From Niebla homalea (lineage: Eukaryota > Ascomycota > Lecanoromycetes > Lecanorales > Ramalinaceae): a stretch of DNA of 64,000 nucleotides. Shown in pieces: positions 1 to 12,341 of this stretch. The notes under the pieces were generated by a model. It had not been told where the DNA came from. It did not search any database and saw only the letters and a list, made by a program, of their open reading frames with translations. Numbering within the stretch: the first letter of the stretch is position 1; each line of letters begins with the position of its first letter. The translations under genes were made by a program, and so were the position numbers. The stretch covers positions 1 to 64,000 of the forward strand of contig JAHGAU010000031.1 in NCBI GenBank assembly GCA_019925105.1, written 5' to 3'.

Positions 1-215
1 GACGTAAGGACGTATAAGAGTGGATAATATATATATATATTATATATAATCTATTTAGGAAGCATGGTACTATCTGTATGAAATACCTGGGTGGTATAAG
101 ATATACGGCCAGGTAATAATATCTATACGCGCTATAATAGTATCTTAGTACCGTCGTATAACGGCTTAATAATACTTTATACAATATTATTATTATGCCT
201 GCACCCAGGCTAATA
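1..215 (-). repeat. 3' LTR of the Copia element (left copy)
   Basis: This copy aligns base for base with 5398-5612, with transition differences only in most places. Its inner end reads TATTAGCCTGGGTGCAGGC on the minus strand, a RIP-altered form of the TGTCAG... end of the right copy. It may be cut by the window edge. Confidence 0.85.
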
Positions 216-3200
216 TACCCCCTTAAGATCGTAATATTATTATAGTAATAACATAGATCCTGGATACCTTTATTATAATTACCTTTTAATTACTAATATA
301 CCGCAATTATTATAAATAAAAGATGTGGCTTAAATTTAACGTTTAAGAAATTAAAAAATTAAGAAAAATCGGTAACCTTAAGAATAATAATAATAATAAG
401 ACTTTTATATTTTAAGCTATTCCGGAGTTTTATATATATCTTATTTAACTCCGGATATTAATTTAAATAATCTTATTAAGTAATTATTATTAAGTATACG
501 CCGAGAAAAATTAAAATTAATAAAATCGTGAAAATAAATAAACCCGGAAAGATTATTATATACCCGGTTTATAATCGTAATTTTTAAAAAATTAAATCTT
601 TTAAAAACGATGTTTCCGGGGTTTTATTGAATCGTATTATAATATAGGGTTTTAAGGTTTATTATCTTTAAGACTTAAAAGTCTTATAAATTCTTTATAT
701 TTTTATAACGGTAAAACTTTTATAAGGCCGTCCGTTAATATCTTTATTATAAGTATATATTTAATATTAATCGTTTTTTTTTAATATTTTTATCGTAATT
801 AATAATAATATATATTTATATAACGGAGTTTTATAGTAAATTAAGAGTTTATCCCTTAAACTATACGGATTATTTAAGTATTATTATACTCGATCTTTAA
901 TAAATAAGATAGGTTTAATATAATTAACTTAAAGAAATAATTCTATTATATTAGCTTTTTTATTATAAAAATAAAGCCGAAAAGCTCGGCTTTAATAAAG
1001 CTTATTATTACCGTCTTTTACTTTATTATTTTTTAATTAATTAAGCCTTTAAAAAGCTTAAAAATATAACCTTATAAACTATATTATATTTTAAAATTAT
1101 TAATAAATAACGCATTTAAGGATGCTATAAAAACGGTATATAAATTAATGATTTTCCCGTTATATATAATAGTATAATACTTAATATATATAAGGTATTA
1201 TAATACTTTTATAACTGCTTTTAAGTATTATTTTAATAGATTTATAAGGAACTCAGATAACTTAAACGTTAAGTACATAATATCCGTCCTTATAATAACG
1301 GCCGTGAAGTTAATAGAACCGATAAATTATTAATATATATAAATCTCTTAAGGTAAAGCTTACCCGGTGTTTTTAGTGAAAAATTCGGTATTCCGTAAAG
1401 GTGCTTTAGGAGTATGACCTATTATAATATTGAATTTTACCGTAAGCTTATCGATATAATTATCTTAATATAAACGGATTTCTTAACTTAATTAATCTTA
1501 TATTATCCTTATACCTAAAAACCACTTTATTTTACTTAGGTTTCTTATTTTATAAACCTTAAAGAATTTACTTTAAAAGTTATTTATTTTTTAATTATAT
1601 TTATAATCGTAAATAACGACAATATTATTTATAAAGAAGAAGACTATTATATAATTATTAATAAAAAAATATTTAATTTCCGGGACTTATTTTAAGCCTA
1701 AGTCCGTTAAGGTTTTTAAAAGATTTTTAAATTATAAAGCCAGTGATTATTTAAGCCTATATAGAGTTTAAAGCAGGAAAAATAAGCCTTTATTCTTATA
1801 TCCTTCTGGTATTTTAATATATATAAACTTGTTTATTTTGTTATTAATGAACGTATTAATGGCGTTTTATTATTTTATATTTAAATTAAATATAGTTATT
1901 ATAACTATAAGTACCCTAAGAACCTTAATTATTAATATAACGGTAAATATATCTTAATCGGTTTTTTATAAATTACCCCTTATATAAAGTCTAGCTTTAT
2001 ATTTAATAAAATACCCTTTATTATTAAATTTATATTTGAATACTTAAGTAATAAGTATTAATATTTTATCCGCTTTTTCAGCATATTTAAATAGGACCTC
2101 TTCTTATATACCCTTCTCTTTAAGAGCTTTAAGCTTTATTTCGATTGTTAACTTAAAACCCGTAACGTATAGGTATTTAAGTATATAACGATAGTGTTTT
2201 AACTTAGTAAATAAGGTATTACAGTAGAATATATTTACTTTTAATAAAGAAGAAAATGACTTTTTATCTTTTTTATATAGCTTATAGGATAATAAAAACG
2301 TAATAAAGGCTATATAATATAATAGCTTTAATCTATTTATAGTTAAAATAAAAACTATAATATAGTTTACTTTCTTTATACCTTTTATAGCTCTTTTTCC
2401 TTTAATAATATTGCCTATATTAAAGTCGGATTTATTATTGTTTTTCTTTTTCTGCTTTAAAGTTAATAGAGCTGATAAAGTTAATAGAACTGGTAGAGCT
2501 GGTAAAGCTGATGGTGGATCTAATGGTGGAGTTGGTGGTTTATCACCGCCACCGTTATTGTTACTGTCTCCTTCATTTCCTCCGTTATTGTCCTTAGATA
2601 CCGTATCGTAATTTATTAATACTAAAATCGGTAAGGATGGATAATCCTTTTATTATTCTTTTTCTTTTCCCTTTTATATAGGGTTAATAATATTATTTAT
2701 GAATTCTTCTTTTTCTTCGTTATTTAATAATAACTTAATAATAATATAAAATATATTTATTTCTGGGATATTAATTAAATAAAAAAACGGTTCTTTTTTA
2801 AGTTAAGTTAAGTTAATCTTATTAATTTTATAAAACTTATTCTTTTTAAAGAAAATATCCCTTATATAAATTACTTTCTTTTAATTAAATATCTATATAT
2901 TATAAATATTAATATTATTATAATTAATAAAGAAATTAATATATATTTTTATTATTAATTTCTCTTTCTTAAGGATTAATTTATTAAGTAAGTAAACTTT
3001 ATAGTTATATTATTTAAGGTATTAAAGGTTTAACTTTAAATCGGTAACCTTCTTAAATAATATAATTTATAAATACTTTCTTATTAATATTTAATTTATA
3101 AGGAAACCGGCCATTTATACGATTTATAACTATAAAAATTAAGGAAGTTTTACTTATAGCCTTATAGCTTTTACTTTTATAATTAATAACTTATTTTTTT

Positions 3201-5397
3201 ATTCTAAATAACCGTTTAATATAGCGGTATATAATATTAATAACTTAAAGGTAATATTAAATTTATTAATAAAGTTATTAAATTTAAATCCTAAAGATCT
3301 TTCTCCGTTTAATTAAATAAAGATTATATTATAATAATATCGTATTTTAATCGTTTTAATAATCTTCCGTAGGATATTTATTGCTTTAAACTTATATTTA
3401 TAAATATATATTATTTAGAAATCATATTTAGAATAAACGATATATAATACCTATTAATCCCGGTTTATTATTATACTTATCTGTATAAGGTTATAAGTGA
3501 TTTAAAAGAAAGGTTTTATTAATATTTCTACTTTATATAAGGATCTCGATATAATCCGATAAGCTTTTAATAAAATATAGTTCTTATAATTATTTATATT
3601 TAGGGCTTTAATATTATTAGTAATCTTTACCCTTTTAATTATTTATTAAAAAATATTATATTACTTTATTAATAATATATATAAGGAATTAATACTATTA
3701 ACTTATAATTATTAATTTAACGATAGGTTTACCGGTTATAAATATCGCGTTAAGTTATTTAATATTATTTTTAAGTATATAATATTTATTAATCCTTTTA
3801 ACTAATATTCTTATCTATCTATTACTATAAAGGTAATAACGTTTAATATTAAAATAAATATTTTTATCTATAAGGATAATATTAAATACGACGTTAATTA
3901 TAAAGTTAAATATATACGTAACGTTATAAAGTGTAATAAAGTTATTACCTTTAAGGGTATTAATATTTATTTCGATTTTTTTATAAGTAATAACTTTAAG
4001 ATTATTATTATTAGCGATAATAATATCGTTCTTTTTATCTGTCTTTTTAATAAACCGGTCTTTAATCGTTTTATTATACATATAAGAACTTAAATTATAA
4101 TTTAAAATCTATAATAATTATAATATATAAGATTCTTATTTTATATTAAATATATTAAAGTTATTATTATTATTTTAACCCGGTATAGATAAATTATTTT
4201 ATTTAAACTCGAAGTTTCTGGATTTCTTAAAAGCTTAATTAACTCTTTCTTTTATCTTAATATCCTTAAGCTTATTATTTATTCGTTTTTTAAGTATAGG
4301 ATCGGATTTAAAGTTAATAAGTTAATTAAATCGGTTTATACGTAAATAATCGTATTCATTAAACCAGTATTTAATACCGTAAAGGTATTCTTCTAACTTA
4401 ATGCTTTTACCCTTAAATATAAACTTATTATTTTTCTTAATATTATTTTAATTTTTATTAATAGTAAAAACTAAGTAAAACGGAATTAATTTCTTTATAC
4501 TATTATACTATATATAATTTCGAAATTGCTCTTTAAAATTAATAAGAACTATTAAAAAATCAATTAAAAAATTAATTAAGTTATTTATATTAAACTCATA
4601 AAGCTATATTAATATAAAAGTTTATTTCTTAATTACGTTAATAAAATTATGGTATACCCGTTTCTTATTTAATATTTTAAGGATATTATTATTTTTAACT
4701 TTTATAAATATTTAAGTATATTTATCGAGTTATAATTTAATATTTTAATAAGAATTAGGTTTTATTATAATTTTATAATATTCTTTTTTTACCGTTAAAA
4801 AACAAGCGGAATCTAAAGGTATAAGCTTAATTTTAAGAATATATAAGTAGTTCTATAGGTAATAATTTACGTCCTTAAGGTAAACGAAGTTCACTTTATT
4901 AACTATTAAGTATATATAGTCGTTAATTTTAATGAAAAACGTATATTATTCTTTTTATTCTTATAATTTTAATTTTTATACCTATAAATTATTTTTATAA
5001 GTTATTAATATCCTTAAGTTAATAACTTCGTCCGTTATAAAGACGGGTTATATTGGTTTTAATAATTTATTTAAGCCTATTAATTTTATTATAAAAATAG
5101 GGTTAATAAGCTTTTAAACGTAATATTTAATAGCTTTACCTTTAATAATAATAAGCTATAAGTCTTAATCTTTTAAAATAATAAGCTTAATTTTATATAA
5201 GCTTATCTTAAAGCTATAAAGGAATAATGAACAATAAACTTATTATATTCTTTAATTCCTTCTTTATTTTTAATTTATATATAATATATTAACCTTAAAA
5301 ACTTAATTTAAACTTTTTTAAATAATTAATTACGCCTTTAAATTAATTAATAAATAAGTAACTATAGTAATATATAATATTAGGCTTATAATTATTA

Positions 5398-5612
5398 AAC
5401 GTAAAAACGTATAAAAGTAAATAATATATATATATATTATATATAATTTATCTAGGAAGCATAGTATTATCTATATAAAATACTTAAGTAATATAAGATA
5501 TACGGCCAGGTAATAATATCTATACGCGTTATAATAGTATCTTGGCACCGTCGTATAACGGCTCAGTGACACTCCATGCAATACCACTACCATGCCTGCA
5601 CCCAGGCTGACA
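5398..5612 (-). repeat. 5' LTR of the Copia element (right copy)
   Basis: On the minus strand this repeat starts with TGTCAGCCTGGGTGCAGGC, the canonical TG of an LTR. About 75 bp at its outer end keep normal C/G content while the rest is AT-converted like the inside of the element. A possible target duplication GATAT follows at 5613-5617, but its partner lies outside the window. Confidence 0.85.
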
Positions 5613-7483
5613 GATATATATGAAATAAAATATTTTATCGTTAATATATTATTAATATTGATAAGGGTATTTTAAAAAAAAAGGGTTTACGGTTACTCCG
5701 AGTAATTATATTTTATTTTTATCTTTTTTGCTTTTTTTTTTAAGGAAAGGGTTAAATTAATGTGTAATCGTATAACGTTAATGGGGGTTCTTCTGGTCTC
5801 TTAAGTTATAGAAATTATGCCTTATTATAAGTTTATATTTCCCTTTTAAACTAAAATAGGTTTTAATTATTTATTCTGATCTTTTTTATTTTTTATATAA
5901 GAAAGCCTTAAGGAAAATACCGTTAAATTAAATAAGTCTTACGTCGGTAACTATTATAAGTTATTATTAATATTCCTGGTATATATACGATATAATTATT
6001 ATTATAAGTATATTTATCTTTATTTTTTTTTATTTATTTTTTTAATTTATTCTTTAACTTTTCGATTCTTAATTACTTAATTGATAGCTTAAAATAAAGG
6101 GTTTATTACGTCCGGCTAACGTATTATATAGTTTACGGTTATTTCCTAGGAATTTTAAAGACCGGTTTAAACCTCCATAAATAATTTAAAACTTAATTAC
6201 CGCTTAAATAACTTTTAATTTAATAATTTATATTTTAATAAAAATATTTTTTTAAGAAATATATATGATTACCTAAGCCTTATTAAAGAATCTTATTTTC
6301 ATTATTTTTATCGTTAAGATATACGGTTTAATTTAGTTATTCCGATAATTATTAAGGAGTCTTATACGTTTATTAATATTAAGGTACCCGGTATTATTTA
6401 CGGGTCTTAAAAGATCGTTTATCCGGTATAAAATGGTTTTTAAGATTAACTTTATATCTCCAGGGAATATATACGATATTTTAAATTAAATTAAAGAATC
6501 TTACTTATAATAAATAAGTTAATTATTCGGAATCGTTTTATAAGATTTACGGTTTAATTACTCGGAATAATTTAACGAGACTTATAATTTAATTAAGTTC
6601 GGTCGTTTATATTAGCTTAATAAGTTTTATATTTTAATTATTATAATCGTTAATTATTAAATAATAATTTTATATTATTTAGGGTAATTAATTTTTTCTA
6701 TTTTTTTTTTTTTTCTTTAATTACTTTAGTTTCTTCCGTTTTAAGAAAGCGGCTTATATTAATATATAAATTATAATTTTCTTAACGATAATTTAAAATA
6801 TCCGGTAATATATATAATTATTTCCTTATTAAGGTTTAAGCCCGTTATTAATATAAGGGGTATTATTATCCTTTTATAATTAAGATACTTTAAAAAAGTT
6901 ATCGTTTTCCTTTATTTTTTGATTTTTAATAGTTAATAATTAATTAATAAATATTAATAATACTTTACCAATACGTATAAACGGGGTTTCCGTATTGATC
7001 AAGGGTAATAATAAGAATATCCGAATAAAGGTACTTAAAAGAAGGTTACTTAAATACCTTTATTTTTCTCGATTTTAATATTTATTTAATAAGTAAATAA
7101 TAATCGGAAATATTCTATAAATATATATAAATTTATAGTTTATTACTCTTATTATATATATATAATATAGTAATAATAAAGGTCGGTTTTTTATAATATC
7201 TTCGTAATTTTTACTGCCGTTAATTAAGGAAAAGATACGGTAAGTTATTTACGATTAAATCGTATAATTAAACCGAATTCCTTAATATATATAAGCAGAT
7301 AAAAGCCTTCTTAAAACCGTTAAAAAAGATAAAAAAGAAAGAAAGAATAAAAGTAATAAAATAATAAATAATAATAAAGTGCAATTAAAGATAAGCCGTA
7401 GCCCTTATATAAATTAATAAGGTATAAGTTCCTTATTATAATAATCCGTTATACTTTTTCTTTTTAAAGTATATATAAATCGA
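5613..7483. other. AT-rich RIP-affected intergenic block, no recognisable gene
   Basis: This stretch is A+T dense with stops in all frames and no long open frame. It is probably decayed transposon sequence of an unidentified class. I could not find terminal repeats or conserved protein motifs here. Confidence 0.6.
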
Positions 7484-7567
7484 TTCCACCTTTAATTAGC
7501 CCTTTTAATGTTTCTATTCCTCCATATATCCATCCGCAAGCTTGGTGTCTTCCATGCTCTCCCCCTT
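7484..7567. repeat. 84-bp direct repeat, left copy
   Basis: It starts TTCCACCTTTAATTAGCC and ends CTCTCCCCCTT, immediately before the TG of the left LTR of the short LTR element. It is identical to 9607-9690, with no transitions between the copies although the neighbouring DNA is RIP-damaged. Confidence 0.85.
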
Positions 7568-7729
7568 TGTTATGTGCAATGTGCGCATGCCAAGAGCTTA
7601 TTGGGCACTAGCACCAAAAGGGTATAGTGGCTTGGCGTGCACACTTATAATACGCACCTTCATAGTTAGGTAGACGAGCATTATATATATTATACCCACA
7701 TTTTACCTTAGTACTCTTAGTACCTAATA
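7568..7729 (+). repeat. Left LTR (162 bp) of the short element
   Basis: It pairs base for base with 9445-9606. The outer half is undamaged and the inner half is AT-converted. Confidence 0.8.
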
Positions 7730-9444
7730 AATGGTAATAATAGCTTGCGGTTATCTACGTTTATCTATAGTTTAAGTATAACCTTTAGCATACTTATTAT
7801 TAGGAGTAATTACGTTATAGCTCTTATAATAACCGCGTTAAACGGACCTTTTTAATTTTCAATTTATTAATCTTTTTAAAAGGTATTTTAACAATTTATT
7901 ATCTTATTATTTTAATTATCGTTTTATATTAAAAGACGAGTAAGGCCGTATTACTCGTTTAAGAAAGATATTATAACCTTAATTATTAAAGTAGAAACTT
8001 TCATTAAAAATAATTAATAAACCCTTTATCTTAACCCTTACCGTAATTATTAATAAATTAAGTATAATTATTATAACTATAAATATAAAGTTTAATAAGA
8101 AGTTCGATAACCTTAAAAGTAAATTTACCGCCCTTAAAGCTCGCTTAAAATTATTTAAGTACCGCCGTAAAGACTCTATTTTAAAACTTTTTAATAAGTT
8201 TTAATTATTAAAAGATAAGTAAAAGGAGAAGGATAATATTAAACAATACCGTATTAAAAAGTCGGCTACTTTAACGATATTAATAACGTTTATACCTTTA
8301 TTAATCGGCTTTAAATTATAAGCAATATCAAAGGTAATAAGGTTATTTAAGAGTATATTATTTTAAGCTTTATGAAACCTAACGGCTTAAATAAAACCTA
8401 TAATTAATAGATATCTGAAATCACGAATAAAATTTATAATTATCTTATGAATATAAAATTAATAGATCCCCTGGTTTTTATACTTATAACTCGGTTCGGA
8501 ACCCCGGAGTATTAGCTCCTTAAGCAACTTAATCACCTAAAATATATACGTAAAGACGCCACAGATTAAAAGTCCGTAACTGCGTTTATAGGCCGGGTAA
8601 TAATTATAGTTAAACAATTAAGTAACATTTAATAATAAGCTTTTAAGCTCGTATTTATTTACTTTAAAGCGGCCTTATAGAGTACCCTTTAATTCCCTTA
8701 TAATTAAGAAACCTTTATGGCTTATATATAGCTTCGGCAATTAATATAATATAAGCAATATCGTTATATAAGTAAATCGGTATTATCGACTTTATCCACG
8801 TCTTTTAGCTTATCGTTAATAAACCCCTTATTATAAGTAACGTCTATATATAATAGGCCTCGCTTTAAAAACAATAATAAATACCGTTTAGTAAGCGGCC
8901 CTACTCGTAAAGCACTCCCTATACCGGACCCCTTAAAGGTTTATTACCTCCGCCATAATAATAACGACAGTAACCCTACCCTCGAGTCCGACGACGAGAC
9001 CAAGCCTTCACTACAAGACGAGCACGTCAGTATATATTAGGTGGATAACCAGGCTTACCTTTATAACGAAAAGGGTAATATATAGTCCTTTCGCAACCTA
9101 TACTGGAACAATACCGTTACCACGGCCATTAAGAGCTCAGAACACTTACCCGGTTAAACCACGGACATCACGGATTTAAGCGATTCAGCTTATTTATAAA
9201 ATACTTAAATCTACGACTATTTCCCGGGTGCAGAACGATAATTGCTCGGCTTATATTTTTTCGGTTTTTCAATATTCCTTTAACAACCAGCCTTAATGCT
9301 TAACCACTATTACCTCTCTTACTCCTTCAACCTCTTTAACGTTAAATACACTTATTCTCTAGCCCCGGAGCCGTTCTTAACAATAGAAACTTTAACCTTA
9401 CCGTCGTAACGAGGGCGTCGCGATTTTCCTTTTTATAGTATATT

Positions 9445-9606
9445 TATTATATGCAATATACGTATATTAAGAGCTTATTAGGTATTAGTACCAAAAGGAT
9501 ATAATAGCTTGGCGCGTACACTCATAATACGTACCTTCATAGCTAGGTAGACGAGTATCATACATATTACACCCACATTTTACCTCAGTACTCTCAGTAC
9601 CTGACA
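9445..9606 (+). repeat. Right LTR (162 bp) of the short element
   Basis: It is the same length as the left LTR, with the reverse pattern of damage: the inner (left) half is AT-converted and the outer half keeps the CCTGACA end. Confidence 0.8.
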
Positions 9607-9690
9607 TTCCACCTTTAATTAGCCCTTTTAATGTTTCTATTCCTCCATATATCCATCCGCAAGCTTGGTGTCTTCCATGCTCTCCCCCTT
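9607..9690. repeat. 84-bp direct repeat, right copy
   Basis: It begins directly after the CA end of the right LTR and is identical to 7484-7567. Together the two copies flank the LTR element exactly as a target-site duplication would, but are far longer than the usual 4-6 bp. Confidence 0.85.
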
Positions 9691-9960
9691 TCCACACTTT
9701 AATAAAATTAATGCTTTATATAACTTAATAGAATTAATATTTATTTATTTAAAGTTATTATAACCTCCCGTTTTAATTATTAACGTTTCTTATAACCCGT
9801 CCGGATATTAATCGCTATACGTTTTAACCGTAATTACCGCCCGTTTAATACCGTTATTAATTATTAACTTACCGTCCGCTATTAATAAATATTATTAATA
9901 AAAGCTTTGATTTTACTCTATTACTTTTTATAAAGGCGTAAATAAATTAACTTTAATATA

Positions 9961-10240
9961 ATATTAAAGTATAAGCCCCTTTAAAATAATTAAAAGGTAA
10001 AGGGTATATTACGTATAATTAAAGATATTAAAGTACAGAAATATAAGAGTAAAGGGGCCGAAGGCCTTAATATACCCCGTCGGTAATACTCCTTGTGCCG
10101 GAGTAGGCCCGGTAGGGCCTGCACCTGGGCTACTATCACCCCTGAACCTTAATACTTTACTTCTATACTTTAATATCTTTAATTATACGTAATATACCCT
10201 TTACTTTCCAACCACCCTAAAGGGGCTTGCACTTTAATAT
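9961..10240. mobile_element. Foldback (MITE-like) element with ~90-bp inverted repeats
   Basis: The left arm (about 9961-10054) is the reverse complement of the right arm (about 10152-10240), with RIP-type mismatches. Both carry AGCCCCTTTA near the outer end and AAAGGGTATATTACG further in. The ~95-bp centre is C/G rich (about 10054-10150) and has no coding capacity. Size and symmetry fit a miniature inverted-repeat element, and TA flanks would suit a Tc1/mariner-related parent, but the ends are not certain. Confidence 0.7.
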
Positions 10241-10834
10241 AATACCCTTAAATATTAATATAATTTACGGGATTATTCAGGTTTCTTATATCCTTTAATT
10301 AATTATATTATTTATTTATAATAAGTATAAATTAACCCGTTTTTTTGATTATAGCTATACCCATAACTTTAACCAAAGCTTTCTTATTTACCATAATTTA
10401 AATTAAAATACCGTTTAAGTAAAAATATACGTATAGAAATCCCGGGATTATAAAAAATACCTTAATAGATAAAAGTAAGTAATATATAGAGGTAAAACGG
10501 GTAAGTAGGTATTGTAGGTAAATAAGTCTTAAAGTCCTTAGCTAAATTTATATTAACGCATAAGTATCCCGTGTCTGGACCATCGGGGTTCACCAAGAAC
10601 TGTATAGTGGTAGCTAACAAACGCTCGCGAGAGATGCAGTTTTTGTTTTTTTTTTTGGCTTGCCAAGCATTTGCAACCATCTCAAACATGCCAAATTCCC
10701 TGCAGGCAAACTCTGTCTTCTTTCATAGATCCATCATTATGGATCATATTTAATTCATACCTACTCCCATTGCACTTACGCGTGTCCTATGGGCGTACCA
10801 AGTTGAAAATCAGACACTGAAACTCAGAGCAGGG
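10241..10834. other. Transition from AT-rich block to normal composition
   Basis: AT-converted sequence continues to about 10,560, where base composition changes within a few tens of bases to ordinary ~50% GC. The 270 bp from there to the ankyrin/deaminase start codon serve as its likely promoter. No gene was recognised. Confidence 0.6.
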
Positions 10835-12341
10835 ATGATATCCAGGAAGCATTTTGCCGATGTGCAATGGTGGAATAGCTCAGACGTTTACGTTCTTTGC
10901 CGGTTTTGTAGTAAGGTTCACCGGCATTCATTCTCATCAAGCTATGACTACGACTATAGCCACAGGGTATCACATTGCGCCCCGAGAACTGAGTTCGACT
11001 CATACTATTTCAAATATCCTTTCTCGGAGAGTGCCGAATTTACAAAATACGAGGTCGACAAGATCAACAAATACTACGTGACTGTGGGTGCAAAACCGCC
11101 TTTCGTTAAGGACGAGGCGCTTAATAGGGCACTCACTACTTTAAAACTTGAGCGTGATTCTGTGATTACATTACCCAAGTGGGAAGATGGCCATGAAATC
11201 ATCGTTGTTGATGATTCGGACCCAACATACAAGATGAAGAGGATAGATTTTATCATGAGCAGAATGCTCTGGGATGGGGATCTCGATCTCCTACGGGAGT
11301 ACCTGGACACCTCTTCAGAGAGTGAACTCTTCATCCACGGCATCGATCAAGCTGGAAAAACTGCGCTTCTGTTTGTCGCCTGCGAAAGGTACCCAGAAAT
11401 TGTGAGATTGCTACTGGAACGAGGAGCCGACCCTAATTTTGAGAAAGAGCAAGGTAGAACACCGCTCATGGAAGCCGCTTTATGGGGTCGCTACGGGAAT
11501 GTCGGTCATCTTCTTGGCCATGGCGCAAACAAACAAATCACAGATAAAGATGGTATGAAAGCCATTGACCTTGCAGGTCCATCAGAAAGAAATGAAGAGG
11601 AGCGCTACTATAGATCTGGCGGGGAGAACCAGATCTACCGTGAAGTTACTCACATAGCGAACCGAGAACGAAAAATGATTGTCGCTTTGCTTACAGACGA
11701 CGCTGGTAATGATAAACCTGATGACAGAAATGCGCGGCCTAAGGACACCTTTTTTCTGAAGACTTCCAATGGGGTCAAACTCTTGGCTCCGATCACCGAG
11801 TATGAGACGCCTAATGAATGGAAGACTATTGCACGCCTCCAGCGTAGGGATCCATACCCTCCAATAGACGCCATGAGTGGCTGGAGCCATGAAGGATCTG
11901 TAGCTATTGCATCAGGGAAAGATTGGACGCCAGAAGTCATGGAGATTGCTGGTGTTGTCGGGCATAGGCTTACGCCAGATCAGAGAGACCATGGCATGGT
12001 AGGGGGATTCAATGCTTGCCATGCAGAAAAGCAGCTTGTGGCTTATTTTATTAGTAAGCACGTCCTGCTTAAGACTGAGACCAGAGCTCCTAGAAAAGGT
12101 ATTTAAGTCCCTCAACCAGTACTACTGTACTCAAGCCGATTCAGGGGAAGCCACCCTTAGTGGTGATTATGAGAAAGGGGGCGCACTTTATGAGCTTTCG
12201 ACTATTGCACCTCCAGTTTCACTGAGACAGGCCAGCATTCTTGTTAGCTCCTCAGTATGTCGGGACTGCAGATGCTTTCTTGAAGCTGTCAACAAAGAGC
12301 TTAGACTGCAAATCGTTATAGATAAGCGTTGCTTGCAATGA
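10835..12341 (+). CDS. Ankyrin-repeat protein with C-terminal zinc-deaminase-like domain (frame interrupted)
   Basis: An ATG at 10835 opens a 423-residue frame. Residues about 165-250 carry two to three ankyrin repeats (GKTALLFVA, LLLERGADPN, GRTPLMEAA, LLGHGANKQ). Near the end is CHAEKQL, with His396 and Glu398 coded at 12020 and 12026. The frame stops at 12106, but the next frame runs on to 12341 and contains VCRDC (12258-12269) after a hydrophobic strand. HAE followed by CxxC about 60 residues later is the zinc and catalytic signature of the cytidine-deaminase fold, so both frames belong to one ancestral gene. They are linked either by a frameshift near 12080-12095 or by a very short intron (GTAAGC at 12054, TAG ending 12093, 40 nt, phases match). 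The role is unknown; ankyrin repeats usually bind protein partners. Similar deaminases are known from polymorphic-toxin and fungal families. Confidence is high for the domains and low for the final model. Confidence 0.7.

Larger units (their letters stand above)
1..5612 (-). mobile_element. RIP-degraded Ty1/Copia-type LTR retrotransposon
   Basis: Two direct repeats of about 215 bp bound this AT-rich block, and the inside reads as a Copia element on the minus strand. From right to left: an aspartic-protease/gag-pre-integrase-like stretch at 3815-4081 (pattern ANNNNLKVITY ... LYNVTYI), a Gly/Asn/Pro-rich linker at about 2411-2611 like the integrase-RT spacer, and a reverse transcriptase remnant at about 1430-1640. 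The RT remnant includes IKWFLGIRI, matching the conserved K-WFLGI motif after the YVDD site. A G-rich tract just inside the left LTR (about 216-226, minus strand) suits a polypurine tract. Dense stop codons and the loss of C and G point to RIP. The left end may continue outside the window. No functional protein can be made. Confidence 0.85.
7568..9606 (+). mobile_element. Short non-autonomous LTR element (gag-like remnant)
   Basis: Two 162-bp terminal direct repeats (7568-7729 and 9445-9606) start TGTTATGTG and end CCTGACA in their less damaged copies, the TG...CA form of an LTR. The 1.7-kb interior read on the plus strand gives gag-like helical fragments at about 8080-8480 and a polar stretch at about 8890-9200, broken by stops. 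No protease, integrase or RT motif was seen. The size and content suit a gag-only, TRIM/LARD-like element relying on a partner for movement. Orientation is inferred from the gag-like reading direction. The structure outside the LTRs is unusual: identical 84-bp repeats abut both ends. Confidence 0.65.

Noticed and set aside
1..60. Possible telomere or subtelomeric repeat at the window start
   Set aside because: No TTAGGG-type tandem array is present; the AT dinucleotides belong to the LTR.
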